The notes beneath the pieces were generated by a model. The model was given only the letters and a program-made list of their open reading frames with translations. It made no database searches and was not told the DNA's origin. Shown in pieces: positions 19,319 to 30,214 of a stretch of 64,000 nucleotides of DNA. Within the stretch, counting starts at the first letter, position 1, and every line of letters starts with the position of its first letter. Position numbers and translations under genes: made by a program. Source of the DNA: Candidatus Methanomethylicaceae archaeon. Its GTDB lineage: Archaea > Thermoproteota > Methanomethylicia > Methanomethylicales > Methanomethylicaceae. Where the stretch lies: the NCBI GenBank assembly GCA_026414165.1, contig JAOAJN010000004.1, positions 62,001 through 126,000 of the forward strand, read 5' to 3'.

Positions 19319-20424
19319 GTCACCAGCTCCTTCAACCTTCTGGTCTCAGCCCCCTCCCTTACTTCCTTGGCTATTCTCCTGCCGACACTCATCTGAATTC
19401 CATATGCGTACTTGGTGTACGGGCTTGTGGTCCCAATTACAGGGCTTCCTGGAACCCTTGGGGAGACGTCAAAGATCACGATCTCTTGGTCTTTGGTAAC
19501 AGCGCCCTGTAGCGCAAACGGTCCTATTATTCCTGGGGGGTATTCCTTCTTTGTGACTTCAACGAACCTCTCCCCTATCTCAAACACCTTTTCGAGCATG
19601 GACTCCCTTATAGTCGCCCCCATATGTCCTATCTCGATGTTCTGGAGGACAACATCAACCTCCAGTTGCTGTCTCGCCGGCAGCGAGACAAAATCGTACA
19701 GATTGGTCTGCAACCTCCTATCGATCCCCATAAACTCAACCTCCTCCCTCAGGGGCGAATAAAAATAATTGAAGTTGAAATATGTTCCCAAGACGAACTC
19801 CTCTATGACCGCCCTCCTCACATCCTCCTCCCCAATCACTCCCTTCGCTATCCTCTCATTTGCCTTCTTCCAGAAGTCCTTCTCATCTGTCGCAGTGAAG
19901 AAAGCTCTCTCTATCTTCCTCTTTGCCTCTTGAACCTTAACTATGGCGAGCGTATCTATCTCCGACGGCGACCTGAACTTCTTTGGCTGCCTTATTCCCG
20001 CCTTCTCGAGCAGATAGTACTGGTTTCTCTCGCAGCCCCTCTCCTCCGCTCTTAGGATATACCTATTTCCGAAGATTGGGACGGCGAACTTACCCTCGAT
20101 ATCATCATAAGGGACATAAGTGGAGAATGCCCTGTGTGGGACGAATATTGTATTGAGCCTCCTCAGTCTATTCTGCACACCCTCTTGTACTATCATTGAG
20201 AATTTCTCTAACACGATGCACTCATCAACAATTCTCCTGTATTTGAGATAGGGCCCCTCCCTTCCCCTCTGGCAGACCACTACCGTTCTGAGACCTTCGT
20301 CCTTTGCCCCGTCTGAAATATCGAGTGCAGAGTGGCTGCCTAGGGATCCCACGGTGATATGCTTTGGGTCGTACCCTTCTAAGATGTTCCAGATATCTTC
20401 TCGTTTTATCGTATCGACCACCAA
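19315..20424 (-). CDS. purP: PurP, 5-formaminoimidazole-4-carboxamide ribonucleotide synthetase family
   Basis: ITVGSLGSHSALDISDGAKDEGLRTVVVCQRGRE; IFVPHRAFSTYV; PPGIIGPFALQGAVTKDQEIVIFDVSPRVPGSP. Start estimated at TTG 20424 because the ORF-track start runs into the divergent adh gene. Confidence 0.88.
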   Translation of the reverse strand: MVVDTIKREDIWNILEGYDPKHITVGSLGSHSALDISDGAKDEGLRTVVVCQRGREGPYLKYRRIVDECIVLEKFSMIVQEGVQNRLRRLNTIFVPHRAFSTYVPYDDIEGKFAVPIFGNRYILRAEERGCERNQYYLLEKAGIRQPKKFRSPSEIDTLAIVKVQEAKRKIERAFFTATDEKDFWKKANERIAKGVIGEEDVRRAVIEEFVLGTYFNFNYFYSPLREEVEFMGIDRRLQTNLYDFVSLPARQQLEVDVVLQNIEIGHMGATIRESMLEKVFEIGERFVEVTKKEYPPGIIGPFALQGAVTKDQEIVIFDVSPRVPGSPVIGTTSPYTKYAYGIQMSVGRRIAKEVREGAETRRLKELVT

Positions 20425-20483
20425 GGTCTCATAACTCTTAAGTGTTTTAAAAGCGTTATTTATTTGAGTGGTGTTGTCTCGAT

Positions 20484-21671
20484 ATGAGTTCCAAATTTTA
20501 TCACCCCCTCTTCCGGGTCTATTCGTTTCAATCCCCGACAAAGATCGTCTTTGGCATCAACGCCTTAGATAGACTGGTTGAGGAGCTGAAAAAGTTCGAG
20601 CCCAAATCTGCCCTCATTGTAAGCGGGAAGAACGTCTGCAAGACTGAGGGCTATTCTAAGGTCTGCAAAGCGATCTCATCAGTATGTACTACCGTTGAGT
20701 TCAACGAGATCTCGCCTGAGCCAGACAGCTCAATCCTTTCAAATCTCGCAAAAAAAGCAAAGGAAACGAACCCATCACTCGTGGTGGCTATGGGTGGAGG
20801 CAGCTCATTGGATATGGCAAAATTGGCCTCCATCTCTGTGACAAACGATAAGGATCTGATCTCCTACTTCAAAGGCGAGCAACTCGCCAAAAAAGGTCCT
20901 CCTGTTATCACAATACCCACAATCTCCGGCACAGGCTCTGAGGTGACGCCCATATCTGTAGTTGTTGATAAAGGAAAGAAGCTTGCCCTATCCCATCCTT
21001 TTCTATACCCGTCGCTAGCAATTGTGGACCCGCTTCTCTCGTTGACCGCCCCGCCTCATTCAACCGCCTCAGCAGGAATAGATGCTCTCTGCCATGCAAT
21101 GGAATCATTCATGAGCCTAGACTCAACCCCCATAACCGAGTCATTGGCATTCGAGGCAATGAGCCTGTCCGATGAGTACCTGGAGCGGGCATACTCAAAC
21201 GGCGAGGACATCGAGGCTAGGAGCGGACTTTCGTTGGCATCGCTGCTAGCAGGCATGGCTTTCATGAATACAGGATTGTGTCTTGCTCATGGAATTGCAT
21301 ACACATTTGCTGTTAAGTGCAACCTTCCTCATGGCGTCTCTGTGGCTGTGGCAGAGCCCTACGTCTTAGAGTTCAACGCACCAGCCATACCTGACAAGTT
21401 GGACGTTATGGCTGCGGCTTTCGGCATAGACACAGAAGGGGCCTCTCCCGCGGAGACTGGGAATGCAATAGCTATGCGCCTGACAGAGATAATGGACACG
21501 CTAAACCTTCCACTCGGGTTAGAAGAACTCGGTCTGGACGAAAAAGATCTAGAGCCAATGGTAGACGACCTCCTCAATAACTATTCAAGGTTCATACTAA
21601 AGAACCCAAGAAAGCCCTCGAGGGATGATCTGATTAAATTATACCAGCGTATGTTTGAGGGATACTGGTAG
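20484..21671 (+). CDS. Iron-containing alcohol dehydrogenase
   Basis: VVAMGGGSSLDMAKLAS; TIPTISGTGSEVTPISVV; AGIDALCHAMESFMS; CLAHGIAYTF. Confidence 0.9.
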   Translation: MSSKFYHPLFRVYSFQSPTKIVFGINALDRLVEELKKFEPKSALIVSGKNVCKTEGYSKVCKAISSVCTTVEFNEISPEPDSSILSNLAKKAKETNPSLVVAMGGGSSLDMAKLASISVTNDKDLISYFKGEQLAKKGPPVITIPTISGTGSEVTPISVVVDKGKKLALSHPFLYPSLAIVDPLLSLTAPPHSTASAGIDALCHAMESFMSLDSTPITESLAFEAMSLSDEYLERAYSNGEDIEARSGLSLASLLAGMAFMNTGLCLAHGIAYTFAVKCNLPHGVSVAVAEPYVLEFNAPAIPDKLDVMAAAFGIDTEGASPAETGNAIAMRLTEIMDTLNLPLGLEELGLDEKDLEPMVDDLLNNYSRFILKNPRKPSRDDLIKLYQRMFEGYW

Positions 21672-21695
21672 GCGCCTGGTCGCTCCCTCCTTATC

Positions 21696-21714
21696 CCAAT
21701 CTTTGTTAGATTGG
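21696..21714 (+). promoter_or_regulatory. Hairpin CCAATCT-TTGTT-AGATTGG in the adh-prs spacer
   Basis: 7 bp perfect inverted repeat, extendable by flanking C/G runs, 13 nt before the GTG/TTG start of prs. Confidence 0.6.
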
Positions 21715-21727
21715 TGGGGAAAAAGAG

Positions 21728-22612
21728 GTGTTGATCACCTACGGCTCCTCGTCAGAAGCATTGGCTAGATCGGTAGCCAAAGGTACTAATATCCCAATAG
21801 TCGAAAGCACAAGGCGCTTGTTTCCAGACGGCGAGCAGTACGTTCAGGTCTCCGGAGACCTCTCAGGCGAAGATGTCGTTCTTATTCACTCATTCGCACT
21901 CAGACCAGACGCTTTACTGGTGGAGTATTTTCTTCTGGTAGACGCCATAAAGAGCGCTGGGTGCAGATCTCTGACGGTTGTGATACCATACTTTGCATAC
22001 CTGCGCCAAGACTCTCGTTTCAAGATGGGCGAGCCCCTAAGTGCAAAGGTAATCGCATCATTGATCGAATCACCGAAGATCGATAGGATCATCACTATTG
22101 ACGCACACCTTCATCGCTTCCGAAGCCTGTCAGATCTTTTCCGAACCCCGTCCTTGAACCTCTCAGCTATGCCCCTCCTGGCGGACTATTACCTGAAAAA
22201 CTTTGGGAACCTTAACACTGTGGTCGTTGGACCCGATGAGGAGTCTGAGCAGTGGGTAAGAGTGGTCGCCGAGCGCCTATCATCGCCATACACCATCATG
22301 GAGAAGGTGCGGCTAGGGGACAGGGAAGTCTCTGTCAGGGGCAGCACTTCGGTGAGAGGCAAGACCGTCGTTCTTGTGGACGATATAATAAGCACTGGAA
22401 TGACACTCGTCAAAGTGATTAGAATGCTCTTGGATGAAGGCGCTAAAAAGGTAGACGCGCTTGTGACCCATGCCTTAATGGTCGAAGACTCGTATCAAAA
22501 GCTTAAGGAGGCTGGTCTTGACAACCTGATATCTACCGACACGGTGCCCAGCCCGCACTCTAAGGTCTCAGTTGCTCCCTTAATCTCAAGGATCATAAAA
22601 AGCCTCTCCTGA
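21728..22612 (+). CDS. prs: Ribose-phosphate diphosphokinase (PRPP synthetase)
   Basis: RQDSRFKMGEPLSAKVIASLI; IDAHLHRFRSLSDLF; VVGPDEESEQW; VVLVDDIISTGMTLV. Confidence 0.93.
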   Translation: MLITYGSSSEALARSVAKGTNIPIVESTRRLFPDGEQYVQVSGDLSGEDVVLIHSFALRPDALLVEYFLLVDAIKSAGCRSLTVVIPYFAYLRQDSRFKMGEPLSAKVIASLIESPKIDRIITIDAHLHRFRSLSDLFRTPSLNLSAMPLLADYYLKNFGNLNTVVVGPDEESEQWVRVVAERLSSPYTIMEKVRLGDREVSVRGSTSVRGKTVVLVDDIISTGMTLVKVIRMLLDEGAKKVDALVTHALMVEDSYQKLKEAGLDNLISTDTVPSPHSKVSVAPLISRIIKSLS

Positions 22613-22691
22613 TCTTTTTTTGTTTCGAGCCCTCATTAGTCTGCAAAAAGGCTTTTTGGGTCGTTCTGATATTGTTACTGATGAGGTCTGA

Positions 22692-23675
<984 letters not shown>

Positions 23676-23677
23676 GT

Positions 23678-24997
23678 ATGAATATGGGCATGAAGGGAGA
23701 ATCCGCCACAACATTATATTTGGACGAGATCTTTACCGCCAGACCTGAGGAAATCGATCCAGATAAGTATATCTCTGCCAAATATTATGTTGAGAGCCCG
23801 CTTGGCTTGAAGTCCGCTGGCATTGCCATCGCCACAGAGGAGTCCATTGGGACGTGGACCGAGGTCACGACTATTAACGAGTGGGTCAGGACGAAACTTC
23901 CCGCAAAAATGTACAAAATGGAGGGGGAAGGCGGGTCAGGCTTTGTATATATAGCATTTCCGCTGGACCTCTTTGATTTGGAGACCAGCGGCATTGCAAA
24001 TATCTTGAGCATGGTTGCTGGAAACCTGTTCGGGCTATCCGCTCTTAATAACGTCCGTCTAGTGGATATAGAATTTCCGAAGTCACTCGTCCAAAACTAC
24101 CGCGGTCCCGAGTTCGGAATAGAGGGAGTGAGGCAGCTAGTAGGAACGAATTCGGCACCTCGACCACACCTCGGAACCATCGTTAAACCAAAGGTTGGAC
24201 TGAACCCTGAACAGACAGCAAAGGTTGCATACGAAGCTGCTGTAGGGGGCGTTGACTTCATAAAAGATGACGAGACCCTTGTAAATCAAGCCTTCTGCCC
24301 GCTAGAGGAGCGCGTCTCAAAGGTAATGGATGCCTTAGATAGGGCAAAATCCGAGACTGGTAAGAATGTCCTATTTGCGGTGAATGTTACGGCTGCTCCA
24401 GACAGAATGGTAAAGCTGGCTGAGGCTGCTATTGACAACGGGGCAAATACTCTCATGCTTGACATAATAATACTCGGTCTGCCTACCGTGGAGTGGTTCC
24501 TCTCTAGCTACGCGTTTGGGGTTCCAATACATATGCACAGGGCCATGCACGCGAGCTTCACCAGAAATCCCAAGCATGGGATATCTATGCTTGTCGTAGC
24601 CAAAATCGCAAGAATGCTGGGCGGCGACCAGCTTCATACGGGCACAGGTGCGGGAAAGATGGGAACGACGGAAGAGCGGAGGTATGAGCTCAAAAAGATC
24701 ATCGACTCACTTCGGGAGGATTGGTTTGGGCTGAAGAGCGTCTTCCCTGTGGCTTCTGGGGGCATACATCCTGGTCTTGTACCCGCAAATTTTGAGGCTT
24801 TGGGCAAAGATTGCGTCATAAATGCAGGTGGCGGCATACACGGTCACCCATTGGGTACAAGAGCTGGAGCGTCAGCCATGCGCCAGGCCATAGATGCCTG
24901 CGTCGCCGGCATCCCATTGGAGGAATACGCAAAAACCCACAAGGAGCTAGAGATCGCACTCAAACACTGGGGCGGAAAGGCTCTGGGCGAAGACTGA
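23678..24997 (+). CDS. rbcL: Form III RuBisCO large subunit
   Basis: GTIVKPKVGLNPEQTAKVAYEAAVGGVDFIKDDETL; HMHRAMHASFTRNPKHGISM; HTGTGAGKMG; SGGIHPG. Start set at 23678, not the ORF-track 23621. Confidence 0.95.
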   Translation: MNMGMKGESATTLYLDEIFTARPEEIDPDKYISAKYYVESPLGLKSAGIAIATEESIGTWTEVTTINEWVRTKLPAKMYKMEGEGGSGFVYIAFPLDLFDLETSGIANILSMVAGNLFGLSALNNVRLVDIEFPKSLVQNYRGPEFGIEGVRQLVGTNSAPRPHLGTIVKPKVGLNPEQTAKVAYEAAVGGVDFIKDDETLVNQAFCPLEERVSKVMDALDRAKSETGKNVLFAVNVTAAPDRMVKLAEAAIDNGANTLMLDIIILGLPTVEWFLSSYAFGVPIHMHRAMHASFTRNPKHGISMLVVAKIARMLGGDQLHTGTGAGKMGTTEERRYELKKIIDSLREDWFGLKSVFPVASGGIHPGLVPANFEALGKDCVINAGGGIHGHPLGTRAGASAMRQAIDACVAGIPLEEYAKTHKELEIALKHWGGKALGED

Positions 24998-25033
24998 AAG
25001 TCCGCAGGGTTTTTAATTGCGCGTTAGAACTTA

Positions 25034-26593
25034 ATGAGTAGTGATCCCGAAATGCAAACACTTAAGGCAAAAATCATAGACATCACCACAGGAGAGAAGA
25101 GTGTGGTGTTGAACGAACAGGACGCAAAGATCCTGATGCTTCGAATTCACGACCGAGTCCGCCTCAGCAAGGGAGCGGCAAATGTCCTTGCAAGGGTTGA
25201 CATATCTGACAGTATAGTTTGTCACATAGAAGTATCCAGCGGGCTCGTCTGTCCAGGGGAGGTCGGAATATATAGGGACCTACTTCAGGATTTCCCTGTC
25301 TCAGAAGGAGAAGAGGTGGAAATATCTCCTGCCCCCACCCCACCATCGGTGGAATACATTCGTAAAAAGATGAAGGGTCAAACACTCACCAAGGGAGAGA
25401 TAGCCCAAATAGTGAAGGACGCAGTAACACACTCCTTGAGCCAGCTCGAGATTGCTGCTTTCCTCATGGCTGAGGAGTACGTTGGAATGAATATGGACGA
25501 GATAGAGAGCCTAACTCGTGCAATGGTGGAAACTGGAAATACCATAGATTTTGGAGAGCCCGTTGTCGACAAGCATTCGATAGGCGGAGTGCCTGGAAAT
25601 AAGGTGACACTCCTCATTGTACCTATCGTCGCAGCCGCTGGACTTAAGATACCAAAGACGAGCAGCAGGGCTATAACAAGCCCGTCAGGGACCGCTGACA
25701 CCATGGAAGTCCTTGCTCCTGTAGATTTTTCGGTGAGCGAGCTTAGGCGACTTCTCCAGAAAACTGGGGGCTACATAGCATGGGGAGGCAGCCTGAACCT
25801 TGCACCTGCCGACGATCTCTTCATAAGGGTAGAACATCCACTCTCAATAGATCCTCGCCCCCAGATGTTGGCGTCCATTATGTCGAAGAAGCTAGCTGTG
25901 GGCGTCTCAACATTAGTCTTGGACATCCCAACCGGAAAGGGTGCCAAGGTCGAAAGCTTTGAGGCGGCAAGGAAGCTTGCCAATGATTTCATAGAGTTGG
26001 GGAGCCGCCTCGGCATCAGGGTGCGCTGCGGTCTAACATATGGAGGTCAGCCAGTCGGTCACACTGTGGGGCCTGCACTAGAGGCAAAGGAGGCGCTTGA
26101 GACACTTATGGGCAGAGGTCCGAACAGCCTTATCGAAAAATCGACAGCACTCGCTGGAACCCTCTTCGAGATGACTGGTTTGGCTCCTAGGGGCAGAGGT
26201 CAAGATATGGCTAAGGAGATCCTGAGGAGCGGGAGAGCCTATCAGAAGTTCCGTGAGATAATCGAAAATCAAGGCGGAAACCCCAACATTAAGCCTGACG
26301 AGATTCCATTAGGTGAGAAAAGGTATGTACTTACAGCCCCCACCGACGGCTACGTGAGCAGCGTTTACAACTCTGCAATTAACGCCATCGCCAAGGCTGC
26401 AGGCGCACCCTTCGACAAAGGAGCAGGTGTAAAACTTTACGCGAAGATGGGCTACGCTGTCAAGAAAGGCGATCCAGTAGTAGAAATCTATGCTGAGAGA
26501 GAATCAAAACTCAAAGAGGCATTGGGCGTCGCGTCCAGAAACCCCCCATTCATGATCGAGGGCATGCTTCTGGAGGAAGTCCCTGGCTTTTGA
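25034..26593 (+). CDS. deoA: AMP phosphorylase (archaeal DeoA-like)
   Basis: VDKHSIGGVPGNKVTLLIVPIVAAAGLKIPKTSSRAITSPSGTADTMEVLAPV; N-terminal barrel domain present. Confidence 0.93.
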   Translation: MSSDPEMQTLKAKIIDITTGEKSVVLNEQDAKILMLRIHDRVRLSKGAANVLARVDISDSIVCHIEVSSGLVCPGEVGIYRDLLQDFPVSEGEEVEISPAPTPPSVEYIRKKMKGQTLTKGEIAQIVKDAVTHSLSQLEIAAFLMAEEYVGMNMDEIESLTRAMVETGNTIDFGEPVVDKHSIGGVPGNKVTLLIVPIVAAAGLKIPKTSSRAITSPSGTADTMEVLAPVDFSVSELRRLLQKTGGYIAWGGSLNLAPADDLFIRVEHPLSIDPRPQMLASIMSKKLAVGVSTLVLDIPTGKGAKVESFEAARKLANDFIELGSRLGIRVRCGLTYGGQPVGHTVGPALEAKEALETLMGRGPNSLIEKSTALAGTLFEMTGLAPRGRGQDMAKEILRSGRAYQKFREIIENQGGNPNIKPDEIPLGEKRYVLTAPTDGYVSSVYNSAINAIAKAAGAPFDKGAGVKLYAKMGYAVKKGDPVVEIYAERESKLKEALGVASRNPPFMIEGMLLEEVPGF

Positions 26594-26759
26594 TCTCAAA
26601 AACTTTTTCCCTCTCTTGTGGTCGGACAATAGCGCCTAATCGGGCGTAATAATCTCTTATATGTTGCGCCCTCATGTTGCCGAGAAGGGATAAATACTTT
26701 TTATACATACTGGATGACGGGCACACCTAACTGCTCTCGTACTATGTGGGGTCTATCTG

Positions 26760-28655
26760 ATGGTGAAAGGAGAGGACGGTGCAGATAAGATAAGGGCGGA
26801 CAAAATAGGATCAGAGAAAATAATACGAAAGCCCGTTTTGCGAAGAAATATACGCCCAAGGAAGGAGCGGAACAAGGAAAGGTCCGCCTTAGAACCCCCC
26901 ACAGTCGCCGAAGCAGAAGCGAAGAAGATGAGGGCCGTAAACCCTGCACAATACTACCGACAGAATTTGGGACAGCTCGGTTTCGGCGACCCGGAACATG
27001 CCTTGGTTCAGACTATCAAGGAGCTTGTTGATAATTCCCTTGACGCAGCCGAGGCCATGGGCGTCCTCCCTGAAATCACAGTCGTTCTAGCCGCCACAGA
27101 GAAGGAATACGAAGTAATCACAAATAGGATCAAAGATGGTGGAATAAGGAGGTTCCCGATCTTCAAGATCAGCGTTGAGGACAACGGCTGTGGCGTTGTG
27201 CGGAGCAAGGTGGCTAAGGCCTTTGGAAAGGTCCTTTACGGCTCCAAGTTCTTTTCCTTTAAGCAATCTAGGGGTCAGCAGGGGCTAGGCGTCCATGCGG
27301 CGATAATATACGCCCAGCTGACCTCGTTGGAGCCTGCAACTATAACAACTAAAACCGAGACGGACGAGAAGGCATACAGAGTGGTTCTTAAGATAGATAC
27401 CGAGCAAAATAAGCCCATCGTCATCTCTGCAGAGGAGGTCCCCTTCGATAGAATTCATGGGACCAAAGTGGAGCTGATGGTCGCGGGGGAATTCACAAAG
27501 AAGGTGGAGTCCTTCATAAAGGAACTCTCTCTCGCAAACCCTCATGCGGAGCTGAAGTTCATACTCAAGCCTACTGTAAATGGTGAGGAGAAGGTCATTC
27601 ACTACCCTAGGGCGACAAAAACCCTCCCGCCCCAACCCAAGGAGATAAAACCCCACATCCTCTCCATGGAGCCAGGAGCTCTTCTTGAGATGATCTCTAA
27701 TGACAAATGTTGTAGGGATGCAAAGCAGTTTCTGGTTAGACACTTCGTTAGGATCTCCGATCTAAAGGCCCTTCAGCTACTTTCAGCCGCAAAGATCCCT
27801 CCTAACGTACCGCCTAGGGAGATAAATGTTGAGACCCTCTTCAAGGCAGCCAAGGAGGTTGACATCATGCGCCCTCCACTTGACGTTTTGAGCCCAATAG
27901 GCGAGGAGGCTCTAAGACAGTCCCTCAGAAGGCTTTACCCTGATGCTGAGTTCATCGAAGCGACCTCAAGAGAGCCTTGGTCATACAGGGGCATCCCATT
28001 TCAAGTGGAGGTCGCTGTAGCCTACGGCGGCGCTTCCGTGGCGAGCGACTGTGAGATTGTAAGACCTGGCGTCTTCAAGGCCAAGGTTATAAGGCTCGGT
28101 AACAAGTGTCCCCTAATCTATGACTCTAAGGACTGCCTACTATACAAGACGGTAAAGGAGATAAACTGGAGGAATTACAAGCTCCCGCAGGAGGAGGGAA
28201 CGCTCCCCCTTGCGCCGATGGTCTTGGTGGTCTCACTCATATCAACCAAAGTCCCGTACACTGTACCCGGAAAATTCGCCGTCGCCTACCACGATGAGAT
28301 TCACGAGCAATTGCGGCTCGCACTTCAGGCACTGGGCAGGATGATACACTCCTATGTAACCCACAGACAGAGGCAGGAGCATGAACGTCACAGGCAGAGC
28401 ATCTTCCAAATCTACGCACGCGAGATCGCGAGAGACTTGTCACTACTGACGGGCACCAGTCAAGAAGAGATCTTTAACAAACTTATGGAGACCGTGAAGA
28501 CAAAATTGAAGCATCCAGAAAAGAGGGGGCCCCTGAAAGAGGAAGCCCCCAAGTTGAAAGCGCCCCCTGCCCCGAGCATTGTTTCCAAGTTGCCACCTCA
28601 AGAAAAGAAGGCGAGGGAGAAGCCTCAACATACTCTAGACGCATTCATCAGGTGA
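26760..28655 (+). CDS. top6B: DNA topoisomerase VI subunit B
   Basis: ELVDNSLDAAEAMGVLPEI; VEDNGCGV; GSKFFSFKQSRGQQGLGVHAAIIYAQLT GHKL fold. Confidence 0.95.
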   Translation: MVKGEDGADKIRADKIGSEKIIRKPVLRRNIRPRKERNKERSALEPPTVAEAEAKKMRAVNPAQYYRQNLGQLGFGDPEHALVQTIKELVDNSLDAAEAMGVLPEITVVLAATEKEYEVITNRIKDGGIRRFPIFKISVEDNGCGVVRSKVAKAFGKVLYGSKFFSFKQSRGQQGLGVHAAIIYAQLTSLEPATITTKTETDEKAYRVVLKIDTEQNKPIVISAEEVPFDRIHGTKVELMVAGEFTKKVESFIKELSLANPHAELKFILKPTVNGEEKVIHYPRATKTLPPQPKEIKPHILSMEPGALLEMISNDKCCRDAKQFLVRHFVRISDLKALQLLSAAKIPPNVPPREINVETLFKAAKEVDIMRPPLDVLSPIGEEALRQSLRRLYPDAEFIEATSREPWSYRGIPFQVEVAVAYGGASVASDCEIVRPGVFKAKVIRLGNKCPLIYDSKDCLLYKTVKEINWRNYKLPQEEGTLPLAPMVLVVSLISTKVPYTVPGKFAVAYHDEIHEQLRLALQALGRMIHSYVTHRQRQEHERHRQSIFQIYAREIARDLSLLTGTSQEEIFNKLMETVKTKLKHPEKRGPLKEEAPKLKAPPAPSIVSKLPPQEKKAREKPQHTLDAFIR

Positions 28656-28659
28656 TTTT

Positions 28660-29808
28660 ATGGTAAAAAATCGCAATATTAAGGAAAGACCTCTCGAGTC
28701 TTTTGACGATGCTGAAAGGAAGCTACGGCAGATCTTTGTTAAACTTGTTGAGGACCTAAGCGTCTCAAAACCTCCTGTACTGCGCATACCCTTGAGGACC
28801 GCATCTAACACTGTGTTTGATAAGAAGCGGGGCATAATAACGCTGGGAGAACGGGTCGGAGAGCGAAAATTCAACGACATAAGCGGAGTCAGATCCTTCA
28901 TGCAGACTTGTTTGCTCGCCAGAGCTATCTACGAAGCCCTTAAGAACAACGATCACCCAACTATCAGGGACCTATACTACTACACACTACACACCATCGA
29001 GGGCACAGAGATCGAGACGTTCAACGACCAAGACGAATCTAACTCGATCTTCCAGGACATCGAGGTTATGACAGGCCTCCTTAGGGAGCAGATGGGCATA
29101 GTCGCTGAGTCAAGGGGTGCCATGGTTGGAAACATCATTTTGGAGTCCAAAGGGAACAGAATTGACTGCACCAAATTTGGAATAGGTGCATTCAACATAC
29201 CCTCCCTTTGTGACCAAATCCGAATTTTGGAAGTAGACGCAGAGTATGTTCTAGTGGTGGAGAAGGATGCAATATTCCAAAGGCTCAACGACTACGAGTT
29301 CTGGCGGAAAAACAATTGCATTCTCATCACGGGTAAGGGTCAGGCCGATAGAGCCACCAGGCGCATGGTGAAGCGTCTTAACGAAGAGTGGGATCTTCCA
29401 GTTTACGTCCTAACAGATGCGGATCCGTTTGGGTGGTACATATACTCGACCTACCGTGCTGGCAGTATCTCTCTGTCCTACGAGTCATTCAGACTAGCAT
29501 GCCCTGAGGCTAAGTTTCTGGGCATGACCATGACCGATATAGAAAAGTACGAGATTCCGCGGGACCATCTTATAAAGGCAAATGAGATCGACATAAAGAG
29601 AGCCAAGGAGCTTCTCGTAAAGGATCCTGTGACAAAGCTGCCCCGCTATCCTTGGTTTTACGAGTCCAAAAAGTGGCGACAGGAAATAAACATGTTCTTG
29701 GAGAAGAAGGTAAAGGCGGAGATAGAAGCAAAGTCCTCAAAAGGCTTTAGGTTCCTTTCTGATGTTTACCTTCCTGAGAAGATAAATAGTAAGGACTGGA
29801 TTACCTGA
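28660..29808 (+). CDS. top6A: DNA topoisomerase VI subunit A
   Basis: NDHPTIRDLYYYT; EKDAIFQRL Toprim; PVYVLTDADPFGWYIYSTYRAGS. Confidence 0.95.
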   Translation: MVKNRNIKERPLESFDDAERKLRQIFVKLVEDLSVSKPPVLRIPLRTASNTVFDKKRGIITLGERVGERKFNDISGVRSFMQTCLLARAIYEALKNNDHPTIRDLYYYTLHTIEGTEIETFNDQDESNSIFQDIEVMTGLLREQMGIVAESRGAMVGNIILESKGNRIDCTKFGIGAFNIPSLCDQIRILEVDAEYVLVVEKDAIFQRLNDYEFWRKNNCILITGKGQADRATRRMVKRLNEEWDLPVYVLTDADPFGWYIYSTYRAGSISLSYESFRLACPEAKFLGMTMTDIEKYEIPRDHLIKANEIDIKRAKELLVKDPVTKLPRYPWFYESKKWRQEINMFLEKKVKAEIEAKSSKGFRFLSDVYLPEKINSKDWIT

Positions 29809-29818
29809 GGCGCTTATC

Positions 29819-30178
29819 ATGTTACACCTAATTGAATTTGGAGAGGGAAGACACAGGGTCTATCTGGATCTCATAAAGGTTGGGCGCGACCTTGTGATAT
29901 ACATCGGCGGGGGCGAAGAGCCACACATCGGTGCGGTCTCCATCTGCAGCCAATCTGGCGAACCTCTGACTTTTTCGTTACCGAACCATAAGGATTATAT
30001 AGTTTCTCACAATGCTGCTAAAAAAATCTTTAATGAGACTGGACGAAAAACAGTCGTCATTGCCGGCATTCATGTGAATAACGCCTCTAAAGAGGACATA
30101 CTTCAACTATTGAAAAATGCAGAAGAATGCGTTCTAAAGTTCAAGGATGAACTGGTTAAAGCGTCGATCACTAAATAA
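29819..30178 (+). CDS. Prenylated flavin chaperone LpdD-like domain protein
   Basis: VGRDLVIYIGGGEEPHIGAVSICSQSGEPLTFSLPNHKDYIVSHNAAKKIFNETGRKTVVIAGIHVNNASKEDI; neighbours ubiX. Confidence 0.6.
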   Translation: MLHLIEFGEGRHRVYLDLIKVGRDLVIYIGGGEEPHIGAVSICSQSGEPLTFSLPNHKDYIVSHNAAKKIFNETGRKTVVIAGIHVNNASKEDILQLLKNAEECVLKFKDELVKASITK

Positions 30179-30214
30179 TCTTCGGAATAACCGAAGCTTA
30201 AAAATTCAATATTG

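Noticed and set aside
18774-19499. 241-aa plus-strand ORF across two PurP genes
   Set aside because: Antisense artefact spanning two real genes.
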